Position numbers and translations under genes: made by a program. Shown here piece by piece: positions 25,038-32,404 of a stretch of DNA of 32,416 bases. The notes under the pieces are model-generated. The model searched no databases. It was given only the letters and a program-made list of their open reading frames with translations, and was not told the origin of the DNA. Numbering within the stretch: the first letter of the stretch is position 1; every line of letters begins with the position of its first letter. The DNA comes from an uncultured Paraprevotella sp. (GTDB lineage: Bacteria; Bacteroidota; Bacteroidia; Bacteroidales; Bacteroidaceae), in contig CALUFQ010000036.1 of the NCBI GenBank assembly GCA_944319925.1, positions 1-32,416 of the forward strand. The letters run 5' to 3'.

Positions 25038-25164
25038 TCAAACTACCCCAAAAAGTGAATGACTCCGGCAAAACATTGCACAAAAGCTCCGCTTTGTGCA
25101 AAAAAAATCGCGCGGAAATCTGCTATTTGGGCCTAGTTGCACAAAAGTCGCGTCACGAAAATCA

Positions 25165-25208
25165 GGCAAAACGGCACAATTTGTCTGTTTTCACAAGTAT
25201 TTTATGAC
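25165..25208 (-). repeat. Dispersed repeat, left part only
   Basis: On the minus strand it matches 14714-14757 with only a few substitutions over 44 bases, including the identical core AAACAGACAAATTGTGCC. The right part of the composite is missing here and lies at 24600-24633. Confidence 0.75.
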
Positions 25209-25226
25209 ATTTTGATTTTATAGGAG

Positions 25227-25336
25227 GTGCAGCATTCTTGCTGCACAATCGCAAGATAAGTCTCTTTGCTGCGCCGAATTTGAAATCCGGCGCAATTGGG
25301 ACGCGGATTTCCGAATCCGCAAGCCCGCAAGGGCTT
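25227..25336. repeat. Cluster of four consecutive hairpins
   Basis: The four palindromes are GTGCAGCA-TTCT-TGCTGCAC (25227-25246); GCGCCG-AATTTGAAATC-CGGCGC (25271-25293, one mismatched pair inside); GCGGATT-TCCG-AATCCGC (25303-25320); and AAGCCC-GCAA-GGGCTT (25321-25336). Apart from that pair the stems are perfect. The spacing is 0-24 bases. There is no T-run, so simple termination is unlikely to explain all four. Confidence 0.8.
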
Positions 25337-25369
25337 TCCTATGACGCGAGTGAATGCAAATAGGATTTA

Positions 25370-25561
25370 GAAACTGTTTTGAATTTCTACAAAAAGTTTT
25401 TTCCGGCTTGATGTATTCGTTTTCGTGTGTGCTTTGGGCGATTTTCCGGCCAGTTTCGTTTCTGTTTTTCGTCAAATAGCCCGCTATCTTCCTTATCACG
25501 GAAGCAAAACTGACTCGAAAACTCATCCCAAATCATCGTGCGATAAATTCAAAACAGTTTC
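25370..25561 (-). mobile_element. MITE-like element, copy 3 (192 bp)
   Basis: Same length as copy 2 and by eye more than 90% identical to it, in opposite orientation. The ends are GAAACTGTTTTGAATTT and, inverted, GAAACTGTTTTGAATTT. It is flanked by TTA at 25367-25369 and TTA at 25562-25564, a 3-bp duplication of the TNA type. It directly follows the hairpin cluster. Confidence 0.92.
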
Positions 25562-25594
25562 TTATTTTTTCGGATTATATCCTGATACTCAATT

Positions 25595-25617
25595 GCGTGG
25601 GATTGCAAATCCCACGC
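25595..25617. terminator. 10-bp perfect hairpin after the kinase operon
   Basis: GCGTGGGATT (25595-25604) pairs with AATCCCACGC (25608-25617) around a 3-base loop, 43 bases after the kinase stop. It has the strength of a terminator stem but no T-run on the minus strand. Its centre resembles the GGATTT..AATCC hairpins at 25271-25320. Confidence 0.5.
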
Positions 25618-25660
25618 GGCAGGAGTTTCGCGGCTTGCTTCCCTTGGAGGCGGGGTTCTT

Positions 25661-26638
25661 TTATGGGGTTTGAGGCCATGAGGCATAGTCGGCCGCTTGA
25701 TTGCCGTCCGGTTGTATGTTGTGGACGGTTTCGGCTTCTTGGGCTTGGATTTGACGGTGTTGCCAAGCCCATGCGGCGCAGGCACCCGCCAATACGGCCA
25801 GCACGGAGAGTGTCGCGAGCAGCCGGGCCTGTGTGCGGGTTTGCCTTGCCAATGCTTTCAGCCGGGCCACGTTGGGCGGGCGTTTGGCTGCGTCGCGCCG
25901 CATGCAGGTGGCTGCGACGTGCCCCATTAGTCTGTCGCCCGTGGCACGGGACATGTCTTCCAGCACCTTGCCGAGCGAATAGATGTCGGCCCGCACGTCG
26001 GCTTTCGCGCCGGGTTGCAGTTGTTCCGGGGCGATGTATCCCGACGTGCCGGCCGGTTGTTTCAACACGTTGAAGGCATCGCCGTCGGCCAGGCTGAAGT
26101 CAATCAGTTTCACGTCGTGCCCGTTGTGGGTGACCATGATGTTCGACGGTTTCAGGTCGCGGTGGATGGTTTGCCGGCTGTGCAGGTAGCCCAAGGCATC
26201 GGCTACCTGTCCCGCCAGCTTGCGGGCCAGCGGTTTCGTGAGGGTGTGCCGTTCGATGAGTTCCTTTAATGTGCAGCCATCCACGCGTTCCATGATGATG
26301 GCGGGGCCGAGCAGCCCGATGTCTTCCATGCCGATGGTGCGACAGATGCAGGGATGATCCAATTGCAGCCCGATTTCGAACTCTTTGGCCAAGGCCTGCC
26401 GGTAGAGAGGCGTGTAGAGGTAGTCTGCCTTGAGGCATTTGAGGACATACTTTTTGCCATATCTTGAAGCATAGAACAGGCGCGTATGCCCGCCCGGCGA
26501 CGCGTAGAACTCCTGCAGGTCGCCGAATCCGTGCTGCACTTGCATGTCCGAAACCGCGTCCATTTCCTTGTCGAGTTGTTCCACGTAGCCCGACGTGCTT
26601 TCCGTTTGGGCATCCTCTTGGAGTTTTCCCGTTTTCAT
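25661..26638 (-). CDS. Membrane-anchored eukaryotic-like Ser/Thr protein kinase with DFS in place of DFG
   Basis: 325 residues from ATG 26638, which overlaps the stop of the upstream gene (TAATG). The kinase domain spans about 40-265: phosphate-anchoring lysine K67 in KKYVLKCL, helix-C glutamate near 86 (AKEFEIG), catalytic loop HRDLKPSN (159-166), metal-binding D180 in LIDFSLAD (DFS where most kinases have DFG), activation-segment GTSGYIAPEQ and DIYSLGKVL. A hydrophobic segment follows (about 272-292), then a ~33-residue polar tail that would lie in the periplasm. Catalytic residues are otherwise complete, so activity is likely. As the last gene of an envelope operon it could phosphorylate its cytoplasmic neighbour or relay a surface signal. 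Confidence 0.92.
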   Translation of the reverse strand: MKTGKLQEDAQTESTSGYVEQLDKEMDAVSDMQVQHGFGDLQEFYASPGGHTRLFYASRYGKKYVLKCLKADYLYTPLYRQALAKEFEIGLQLDHPCICRTIGMEDIGLLGPAIIMERVDGCTLKELIERHTLTKPLARKLAGQVADALGYLHSRQTIHRDLKPSNIMVTHNGHDVKLIDFSLADGDAFNVLKQPAGTSGYIAPEQLQPGAKADVRADIYSLGKVLEDMSRATGDRLMGHVAATCMRRDAAKRPPNVARLKALARQTRTQARLLATLSVLAVLAGACAAWAWQHRQIQAQEAETVHNIQPDGNQAADYASWPQTP

Positions 26639-27204
26639 TAGTTGATGACGTTGATGATGGTCAGGCCGCCGTTTCGTCCGGCCACGAACGGGGCGGTGCG
26701 CCTTCCCTCGCGTTCGATGTAGGGCAGGTAAAGGGGATATTCTTTGATAAAGCACCCCGCGACGAAGCGGTCTCCGCGCCGGATTTTGCTGTTTTCCGAA
26801 CTGGCCACTTCATACCGGCTTTGGCCGAGGTAATTGAGCCGCAGCATCCGGTTGGGGCTCCAGCCTATTTCAATCACCGTGCCTGGTGTCAGCTCGCTGC
26901 TGGTCACTTGTTTGGCATCGAAGAACGAAGAGTTGTATTTCACGCTGGTCTTCAACCAAGCTTTGAAGGCTGTGAAGTCTTTGTGTCCTATGTACTGCGC
27001 GAGGATGTCCAGGGTGCAGGTGCGTGGTTTGTGGCTGTCGCCCACGTATGCCCACAGGCGTTTCAACGTGGACGTGGACAAACGCAGCCCCGCTTGTTTG
27101 CTGAGGTGCAGCGAAAACACTTCAAAGTCGGTCGTGGTGTTCAGCACACGGCCGAATTTCTGTTCGACAAGCAGTTTGAGTTCTTCTGTTTCGGGTGTGT
27201 TCAT
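26638..27204 (-). CDS. Putative helix-turn-helix-type protein of the kinase operon, 188 aa
   Basis: The start is at ATG 27204 (MNTPETEELKLLVEQKFGR), 14 bases after the LRR gene's stop; the longer frame to 27357 overlaps that gene. The N-terminal half (about 8-90) contains FEVFSLHLSKQAGLRLSTSTLKRL then TLDILAQYIGHKDFTAFKAW, which looks like an XRE-like helical DNA-binding module common in Bacteroidetes. The C-terminal half (about 100-188) is beta-rich (GTVIEIGWSPNRMLRLNYLG, RRGDRFVAGCFIKEYP) and could be a small-molecule- or peptide-sensing barrel. No signal peptide is seen, so it is cytoplasmic. It is translationally coupled to the kinase and is the natural candidate for a kinase substrate, but that is inference. 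Confidence 0.75.
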   Translation of the reverse strand: MNTPETEELKLLVEQKFGRVLNTTTDFEVFSLHLSKQAGLRLSTSTLKRLWAYVGDSHKPRTCTLDILAQYIGHKDFTAFKAWLKTSVKYNSSFFDAKQVTSSELTPGTVIEIGWSPNRMLRLNYLGQSRYEVASSENSKIRRGDRFVAGCFIKEYPLYLPYIEREGRRTAPFVAGRNGGLTIINVIN

Positions 27205-27218
27205 ATTTGTTCGTTTGA

Positions 27219-29141
27219 TTATTCTATTTCCATGATATGTTCGAATTGTCCCCAACTTGGGTGTGCCTTGTATCTGTCCATACTGTTGGCGGGAACATGC
27301 AAGGTACATGTTCGGAACAAGTTGCCCTGTGACGTGCTGAATGCATCGGGATTGCACACCGGCGGATAGACGGCTTCGACGTAAAGGTGCTCAAGCGGGC
27401 AATTGCCGAAGGCGTAGTCGGAAACCAGTTCCGTGCCGCTGCCGAGCCTGACGGTCGTCAGCTGTCGGCATCCTTGAAAGGTGCCCGTGGGGATTGTCCG
27501 GAGCGAGGCCGGCGTGACGACTTCTTCGACCATGCTGCCGTAGAACACATTCTGTCCCAATTCCTTCAATCCTTCGGGGAGCGTGAATCTCGTGATGTGG
27601 CATCCTTGGAAGGCATAATCGCCTAGCGACGTGACGGAGGCGGGCATCGTGTAATCACCGCTTTTGCCGACAGGGAACCATACGATTTGTGACAGGTCGG
27701 CGGTGAACAGGACACCGTCTTCACTGCGGTAATGCGGGTTGGCGGCAGAGATATGGATTCCGGCCAGCCGTTCGCATCCGTCGGACGGCGTCACTTTCTC
27801 TACGTAGGGCGGGAGGTCCAGCCTCGTGAGCGAGCTGCATCCGAGGAAGGCATTTTTTTCAATCGTGGTGGCTGAATTGGGCAACGTCACCGATTCAAGC
27901 TTGTCGCAACCGGCGAACAGCCCTTGTCCCACGACGTCGGCTTTCGCGTAATGTGCGTTGTCGTAGCTTTCCCCGCCCTCCACGATGTCGGCATCGGCAA
28001 GGTTCACGCGAACCAGCTGGCCCGGTGTGGCGGAGCCGTCGGCCTCCCGCCCCATCATTTGGCGGAGCAGGCGCAGGTCGTCGCCGTTCATCGGTCCATC
28101 AAACGAGAGTGACGTGAAACGGTACAGGTCATCGCCCATCAATGCGGCCAGTCCGCCCGGTTCGTCCCATGTGGCGGCGTCGCTGGTCGTGATTTCCAGT
28201 GTTTCCCCTTTCGTTTCACCCGCTTTGCTGGTTGCATACGGTTGGATTTGGTAGGCGGAGTTTCGTTCAAGCCCGCTGATGTGCAATTGGCATGGGCCGG
28301 TGAAGGAAGTGGCGGAGGGGGCTTGCACTTTTGTGGCGTTGCCCGACGGGAGCTTGCGGACGTAGCATCCCGTTTCCGTGACCGGTTCGCTGCCTTCGCT
28401 CAGGATTTCATAGTTCACGATGGCACTTGCCGGGCCGAGGCTCACCAGCGTGGGGTGTCCCATGGCCGGTAATTCATCGGGGAGGGTAGTGAAGGACAAC
28501 GTGTCGCTGGCCAGGGGCGTGTTTTCGCCGTCATAATATCCTTTCAGGCAGAAGCTGTACGACGTGCCGGCCTCCAGCCCGGTGAGGCGCACCGACACGC
28601 GGCCTTCGTCGTCGGCTTCCACGCCGGGCGACGTGAGGGACATCTCGTCCTGCGGGCCATAGACGAACCTCAGTTCCGGCATGGGGAGGTCGTCCTGTAT
28701 CACGATGCTTCCCGCGAGGGTGGCTTCGGTGCGTGTGATGTCGGTGGCCGCGTCCGCGTAAAGCCGTGGTTTCTCGTTGGGCAGGGTGGTGAATGCCGCG
28801 GTGTCGCTGGCCAGGGTCACACGCCCGTTGCTGCATTGCAGGTAAAAGCTGTATGGTGTGTCCGCTTCCAGCCCGGTGAGGCGCACTGACACATGGCCTT
28901 GTCCGTCGGCTTCCACGGACTGGGAGACGAGGCTCATTTCATTTTGTTTCCCATAGACGAACCTCAGCTCCGGCATAGGGGTGCCGCCTTGTGTCACGAT
29001 GTTCCCCGCAAGGGTGGCTTCGGTGCGCGTGATGTCGGTGGCCGTGCCGATATAAAGCTGTGGTTCCAAATTGTCCGGCTTGTCTTCTTGGCATGAGGCA
29101 AACGCAAGTGTTGCGGCTAAAAAAACGAGGAACTTACGCAT
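27219..29141 (-). CDS. BspA-like LRR surface lipoprotein with two duplicated FN3-like modules
   Basis: 640 residues. The lipoprotein signal peptide ends FASC (cysteine at about 17). Two FN3-like modules (about 30-118 and 125-218) are near-duplicates: each contains DITRTEATLAG, MPELRFVYG and VSVRLTGLEA, and ends AFTTLP or SFTTLP. A third, more diverged beta module follows (about 225-320). The C-terminal third (about 400-620) carries LRR_5/BspA-type repeats (LFAGCDKLESVTLPNSATTI, AFLGCSSLTRLDLP, AFQGCHITRFTLPEGLKEL). BspA-like proteins sit on the cell surface and bind host or matrix proteins. The start at 29141 lies 3 bases from the stop of the barrel gene, so the genes are coupled. Confidence 0.93.
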   Translation of the reverse strand: MRKFLVFLAATLAFASCQEDKPDNLEPQLYIGTATDITRTEATLAGNIVTQGGTPMPELRFVYGKQNEMSLVSQSVEADGQGHVSVRLTGLEADTPYSFYLQCSNGRVTLASDTAAFTTLPNEKPRLYADAATDITRTEATLAGSIVIQDDLPMPELRFVYGPQDEMSLTSPGVEADDEGRVSVRLTGLEAGTSYSFCLKGYYDGENTPLASDTLSFTTLPDELPAMGHPTLVSLGPASAIVNYEILSEGSEPVTETGCYVRKLPSGNATKVQAPSATSFTGPCQLHISGLERNSAYQIQPYATSKAGETKGETLEITTSDAATWDEPGGLAALMGDDLYRFTSLSFDGPMNGDDLRLLRQMMGREADGSATPGQLVRVNLADADIVEGGESYDNAHYAKADVVGQGLFAGCDKLESVTLPNSATTIEKNAFLGCSSLTRLDLPPYVEKVTPSDGCERLAGIHISAANPHYRSEDGVLFTADLSQIVWFPVGKSGDYTMPASVTSLGDYAFQGCHITRFTLPEGLKELGQNVFYGSMVEEVVTPASLRTIPTGTFQGCRQLTTVRLGSGTELVSDYAFGNCPLEHLYVEAVYPPVCNPDAFSTSQGNLFRTCTLHVPANSMDRYKAHPSWGQFEHIMEIE

Positions 29142-29144
29142 GGT

Positions 29145-30176
29145 TTATTTCTTTGATTTCCAAATTCTGAATCCTACACCTATGCTTGCCTGCCATTGCT
29201 TGCCGGCGATGGTCAGCGTAGAGGCAGACAAGTTGAAGCGTTTGAACGAAAGCAGCAGGCCGGCTTCTGCGGCAATGCCCTTGCACGAAAGTCCGTCGTT
29301 GAGCGCATAGCCTCCACCTTCGCTGTCCGCGAGTTGCCATGCCAGCGAAGAACGTCCGTAACCAACGCCGTAGAACACGGCGAGCCATTGCCGCAGGTGG
29401 TGTGCCATTCCTGCCGTGAAGGCATGGGTGGCCCGTCGTGTCTCCCCCGTATAGTAGGGCTTTATTTCGCTTCCGGGCAGGAAACCTTCCCGGTCACAGG
29501 TGTGTGGCGTGGTGCCGAGGCGGCGCAGGTCACTTTGCGCATGGACGAAAAAGCCGTGTCGCCTGAGCATGGCGAACATGATGCCCCATGAAGGGCCTCT
29601 CTCGTGAAGCGAGACGGTCAGCAGCCCGTGCATGCGCCATGGCAATTGGGGGGTGTGCTTGTCCACGATTACCGTGTCGGTGACGGTGCGGGTGAAGAAC
29701 ACCGTGTCGCGCGTGTGGACTACGTCCGGCCGTGGCGTTTCTATCTTCAGTTCATAGGCCATGCGCCCTTCGAGCGGTTCGGAGAACCGGTAGTCGCGCA
29801 GGACACCCCAGCGGGGGTGTTTGATGGTGAGGAGTTTCGTGCCGTGCGGCAGGTAGAGCCATATCTCGCCGACCTCGTTTTTCCTTTTCACGATGCCCAA
29901 TGGCGAAGAAAAGGCAAATTCTTTCTGAGCCACCACCTTCACCAATGCACAGGCATCGCCGTTGAGGTCACGCACGGGGGTGATGAACGCGCTGATGTCG
30001 TTGGGCAACACCTTGAAGCCCGAGACTTTGAATCTCGTCGTGGTGCTGTCGGTTGAATGGGAGGCTTGGGCATTTGCGGCCAGGAGCGGCAGCCACGCCG
30101 CCAACAAGGCCATCAGCCAGTTTCTCCATGGATGCCACAAGGCGGCATGGTTGGGAAATAGGGTCTTTACTTTCAT
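29145..30176 (-). CDS. Exported protein with predicted outer-membrane-barrel C-terminus
   Basis: 343 residues with a signal peptide (hydrophobic to AANAQA, cleavage near 37). The first 110 mature residues form a beta-rich module (DISAFITPVRDLNGDACALV ... WLYLPHGTKLLTIKHP) that resembles PEGA-like envelope modules, and a short linker follows (DTVFFTRTVTDTVIV). The rest alternates amphipathic stretches and ends in an aromatic/basic tail, typical of small outer-membrane beta-barrels in Bacteroidetes. Start and stop are 3-10 bases from its neighbours. The barrel prediction is by eye, so the membrane location is moderately certain. It could display or export the neighbouring lipoproteins. Confidence 0.75.
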   Translation of the reverse strand: MKVKTLFPNHAALWHPWRNWLMALLAAWLPLLAANAQASHSTDSTTTRFKVSGFKVLPNDISAFITPVRDLNGDACALVKVVAQKEFAFSSPLGIVKRKNEVGEIWLYLPHGTKLLTIKHPRWGVLRDYRFSEPLEGRMAYELKIETPRPDVVHTRDTVFFTRTVTDTVIVDKHTPQLPWRMHGLLTVSLHERGPSWGIMFAMLRRHGFFVHAQSDLRRLGTTPHTCDREGFLPGSEIKPYYTGETRRATHAFTAGMAHHLRQWLAVFYGVGYGRSSLAWQLADSEGGGYALNDGLSCKGIAAEAGLLLSFKRFNLSASTLTIAGKQWQASIGVGFRIWKSKK

Positions 30177-30186
30177 GGCTTTCTCC

Positions 30187-31218
30187 TCATTTCAAGTTGA
30201 AGTCGCCGATGCTGATAACATCGTCCGTGTCATGCACGTCCGTGGCCGGTTGCCAGGTGCGGACATGGATGAGCGGCATGGTTTCGTCGCGGAAGTCCCA
30301 CAGCAGGAACAGCCAGCCGTCGTCCGAGTAGCGGTCGCTCGTGTAGCGTTGGCGCAGCCGGACACCGTAAATGCCATCCAGCGTGGGGTGGCGCAGGATG
30401 CGGAAGTCGGAAAACTTCACGTCGATTTCCCGGTTGGCGGCGAATGCGCGGGACAGGCGCGAGAGGTATTCGCCCTTCGTGCGCAGGTAGTATTCCACGC
30501 GCTTGCCGGCCACAACCCCGTCGTGGTTGTCCGGGGCGGCCTTTACCATGTTGCCCACGATGATCAGGGCTTGTTCGCTGAATACTTGGCGCAGGAAGTC
30601 GAGGTCTTTCGTGGTGTATGCCGTGCGGAAATGTTCGCAATAGTCCAGGATGACACGTCGCCTTTCGCTGTCGTCCACGTCCAGCTTGCCGGACAGGACT
30701 TTGGCGGCTTCGCGGAAGAACGGATGGCCGGCCTTGATGCGGCGCAGGGCTTCGTCGTCCAGCTTGCGGGGTGCGGAGTCCCTTTTGCGTGGCTGGCTTT
30801 TCGTGCGCGGACGGGATTCCGGGGTGTCTGCGGCAGTTTGGATCTCCGTGCTTTCACGGGTGAATTTCTCGTGGTTGACGGGCAGGGACGCAGTCGGGAT
30901 GGTGACGATGCCGTCGGGGTCGATATAGCCTGTCCGTCCCGTGGCGTTCTCGCGGAAATGCAATTGGCCGTCGCGGAAACGCACGTCAAGCAGGCAATTG
31001 CGCACAGGGACATGGAACAGCTTGCGTCCCAAGCTGTCTTCCACGACGTAGCGCGTCCGCCCTTGCCGGTCGGTCTGCCTCACCAGCTCGCGGCCTTCGT
31101 GCAGCCCGTAGCGCGTTTCATGCCATCCGACACCGGGGGCGGGTGTCAGCCATAAGGCTGCCGCCACGCCCCCGAGTACCAGTATCAATACGGATAAGAC
31201 GTATATTGCCGTTTTCAT
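30187..31218 (-). CDS. Membrane-anchored NTF2-like protein
   Basis: 343 residues. The N-terminal segment IYVLSVLILVLGGVAAALWL is an uncleaved anchor. A beta-rich region follows (about 30-110), with WG-type turns (VVEDSLGRKLFHVPVRN, GRTGYIDPDGIVTIP), then a Ser/Pro/Arg-rich linker (about 118-150), then an NTF2-like domain from about 165 (VILDYCEHFRTAYTTKDLDF ... RYTSDRYSDDGWLFLLWDFR). I recall proteins with this ending (LWDF..E..P.IHVRTWQP) next to envelope operons in other Bacteroidales. The domain probably faces the periplasm and binds a ligand or peptide; no catalytic residues are recognised. It is separated from its neighbours by 9-10 bases. Confidence 0.75.
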   Translation of the reverse strand: MKTAIYVLSVLILVLGGVAAALWLTPAPGVGWHETRYGLHEGRELVRQTDRQGRTRYVVEDSLGRKLFHVPVRNCLLDVRFRDGQLHFRENATGRTGYIDPDGIVTIPTASLPVNHEKFTRESTEIQTAADTPESRPRTKSQPRKRDSAPRKLDDEALRRIKAGHPFFREAAKVLSGKLDVDDSERRRVILDYCEHFRTAYTTKDLDFLRQVFSEQALIIVGNMVKAAPDNHDGVVAGKRVEYYLRTKGEYLSRLSRAFAANREIDVKFSDFRILRHPTLDGIYGVRLRQRYTSDRYSDDGWLFLLWDFRDETMPLIHVRTWQPATDVHDTDDVISIGDFNLK

Positions 31219-31227
31219 CCTTTTGTT

Positions 31228-32130
31228 TTATTGCCAGTCCTGTATCTCGCCTCCCACTTCTATCTTCACTTGGTCCGGGTTGTCTGAGATGACCATGTTC
31301 ACCAGGTGCTCCACGCCGGGCTTGAACTGGAACGTGCTCTCGAACACGTAGGACACCCCTTTCATGATGACTTCGATTAGCGGCATGCGGTTTTCCACGC
31401 GCTGGGGCACGACGATGGCTGAGAACACGAAGTCGCTCTCCTGCCGGGCCGTGAGGGTGGCGCGGTTGCCGCGCACATAGCGTGTGGCGACACCCGCGCT
31501 GAGGTCGATGGTGGCCTCGGGCACGGTGTTGTGTACATAGACTTCCGCGTCGGTGGGCATGTCGCCCTCGAAGTCCTCGCCCTTGATGAGGCGTATCGTG
31601 AGCTTGCTCATGATGTGGCGGAACGTCAGGGTGACGGGCGCGTCGGACGCGCTCACGCCTTCCGTCCGGGCATAGAGGAAGTCACTGGCCTCATAGCCGT
31701 CCATCTCCCCGTCGGCCGCATTCTGGTCTGTGCTGACGCTGAAAGGCAGGTCTTCGATGGAGCTGACCGGTGTCGTGTAGGGATAGTAGGCGCAGGCGTT
31801 GAACGTGCCGTCGTCCCAATACAGGGTGCGCGAGGCCGTCCATGTCCCGTCGCCGCCGCACGTGAGCGGCTCGTTGTTCGCCAGGTTGCCCCCGATTTCC
31901 AGCGGCTCGTTTGCGGCGTGGACAAAGAGTCCCACCCGGTCGCCGTTTTCAAAAGCGTCGCCCGTTACCCGTTTGCGCTGCGCCGGGTGCACGACGTTGA
32001 ACGTCATGGGCGTGTGCCGCGCGTCGGCCGGTGCCGCAGGCGTGGCCGGCATGTCGTTTTCCTGGTCGCATGCCGGAAATCCCATGATGATTAACGCAAA
32101 AGTTGCGCAGGTTATTATCTGTTTTTTCAT
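31228..32130 (-). CDS. Fimbrillin-family (Mfa-like) lipoprotein
   Basis: 300 residues. The lipoprotein signal peptide ends GFPAC. The N-terminal domain carries the fimbrillin pattern: MTFNVVHPAQRKRVTGDAF, ENGDRVGLFVHA (the GDxxGxF motif of Mfa-like_1 proteins), LYWDDGTFNACAYYPY. The C-terminal domain (about 160-300) contains VTLTFRHIMSKLTIRLIKGE and EVIMKGVSYVFESTFQFKPG and ends in a DWQ tail. Such proteins form minor or tip subunits of surface fimbriae, matured by an arginine-specific protease. No major fimbrillin or FimC/D/E set is nearby, so it may instead be a surface-exposed lipoprotein of this operon. Confidence 0.88.
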   Translation of the reverse strand: MKKQIITCATFALIIMGFPACDQENDMPATPAAPADARHTPMTFNVVHPAQRKRVTGDAFENGDRVGLFVHAANEPLEIGGNLANNEPLTCGGDGTWTASRTLYWDDGTFNACAYYPYTTPVSSIEDLPFSVSTDQNAADGEMDGYEASDFLYARTEGVSASDAPVTLTFRHIMSKLTIRLIKGEDFEGDMPTDAEVYVHNTVPEATIDLSAGVATRYVRGNRATLTARQESDFVFSAIVVPQRVENRMPLIEVIMKGVSYVFESTFQFKPGVEHLVNMVISDNPDQVKIEVGGEIQDWQ

Positions 32131-32173
32131 CTTTTTTATGTTTTAGAGGTTGTCCGACCTTGTTTGTTCCAAC

Positions 32174-32404
32174 TCACCGCCTTTTCCCTTTCAACGGGCT
32201 GCCCTTGTGGATTTGCGGCGGCATCTGGTAGTTGTGGATGCTTCGTCCGCTGATGTCCACGTAGCTGCGCGTCATGACGCCGGCCTCGCGCTTGTCGTTG
32301 GCCACGAACTCCTCGAAGGAGTAGGTCTCGCCGGCGTAACGCTTGATGCGCTTCACGATGCTCTCGCGGCTGATGGTGCTGTAATACGGAATGTCGTTGT
32401 TCAT
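32174..32404 (-). CDS. Small unknown protein at the head of the operon (start may lie beyond the window)
   Basis: 76 residues from ATG 32404, but the frame is open to the window end (QNSC before the Met), so the true start may lie further upstream and the visible part may be the C-terminus of a longer protein. It is basic, with SRESIVKRIKRYAGETYSFE and a C-terminal PLKGKRR, and has no hydrophobic segment. I do not recognise the family. The stop lies 43 bases before the fimbrillin-like start on the same strand, so it is likely in the operon. Confidence 0.6.
   Translation of the reverse strand: MNNDIPYYSTISRESIVKRIKRYAGETYSFEEFVANDKREAGVMTRSYVDISGRSIHNYQMPPQIHKGSPLKGKRR

Larger units (their letters stand above)
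24600..25226. other. Repeat-rich gene-free zone
   Basis: No supported gene. It contains a dispersed-repeat piece (24600-24633), G+C-rich hairpins (CCGGCGGG-AAAG-CCCGCCGG at 24822-24841; GACACG/CGTGTC at 24861-24877), a short tandem array (24957-25037), a hairpin GCACAAAAGC/GCTTTGTGC near 25078-25099 and another dispersed-repeat piece (25165-25208). The long open frames across it (for example 24651-25058) have no family pattern and follow the low-complexity repeats. Confidence 0.65.

Noticed and set aside
24651-25058. Open frames in the G+C-rich repeat zone
   Set aside because: The composition follows hairpins and low-complexity repeats; no protein family pattern.
25078-25099. Terminator at the GCACAAAAGC hairpin
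   Set aside because: The A-run is on the wrong side for a minus-strand terminator and no gene ends nearby.
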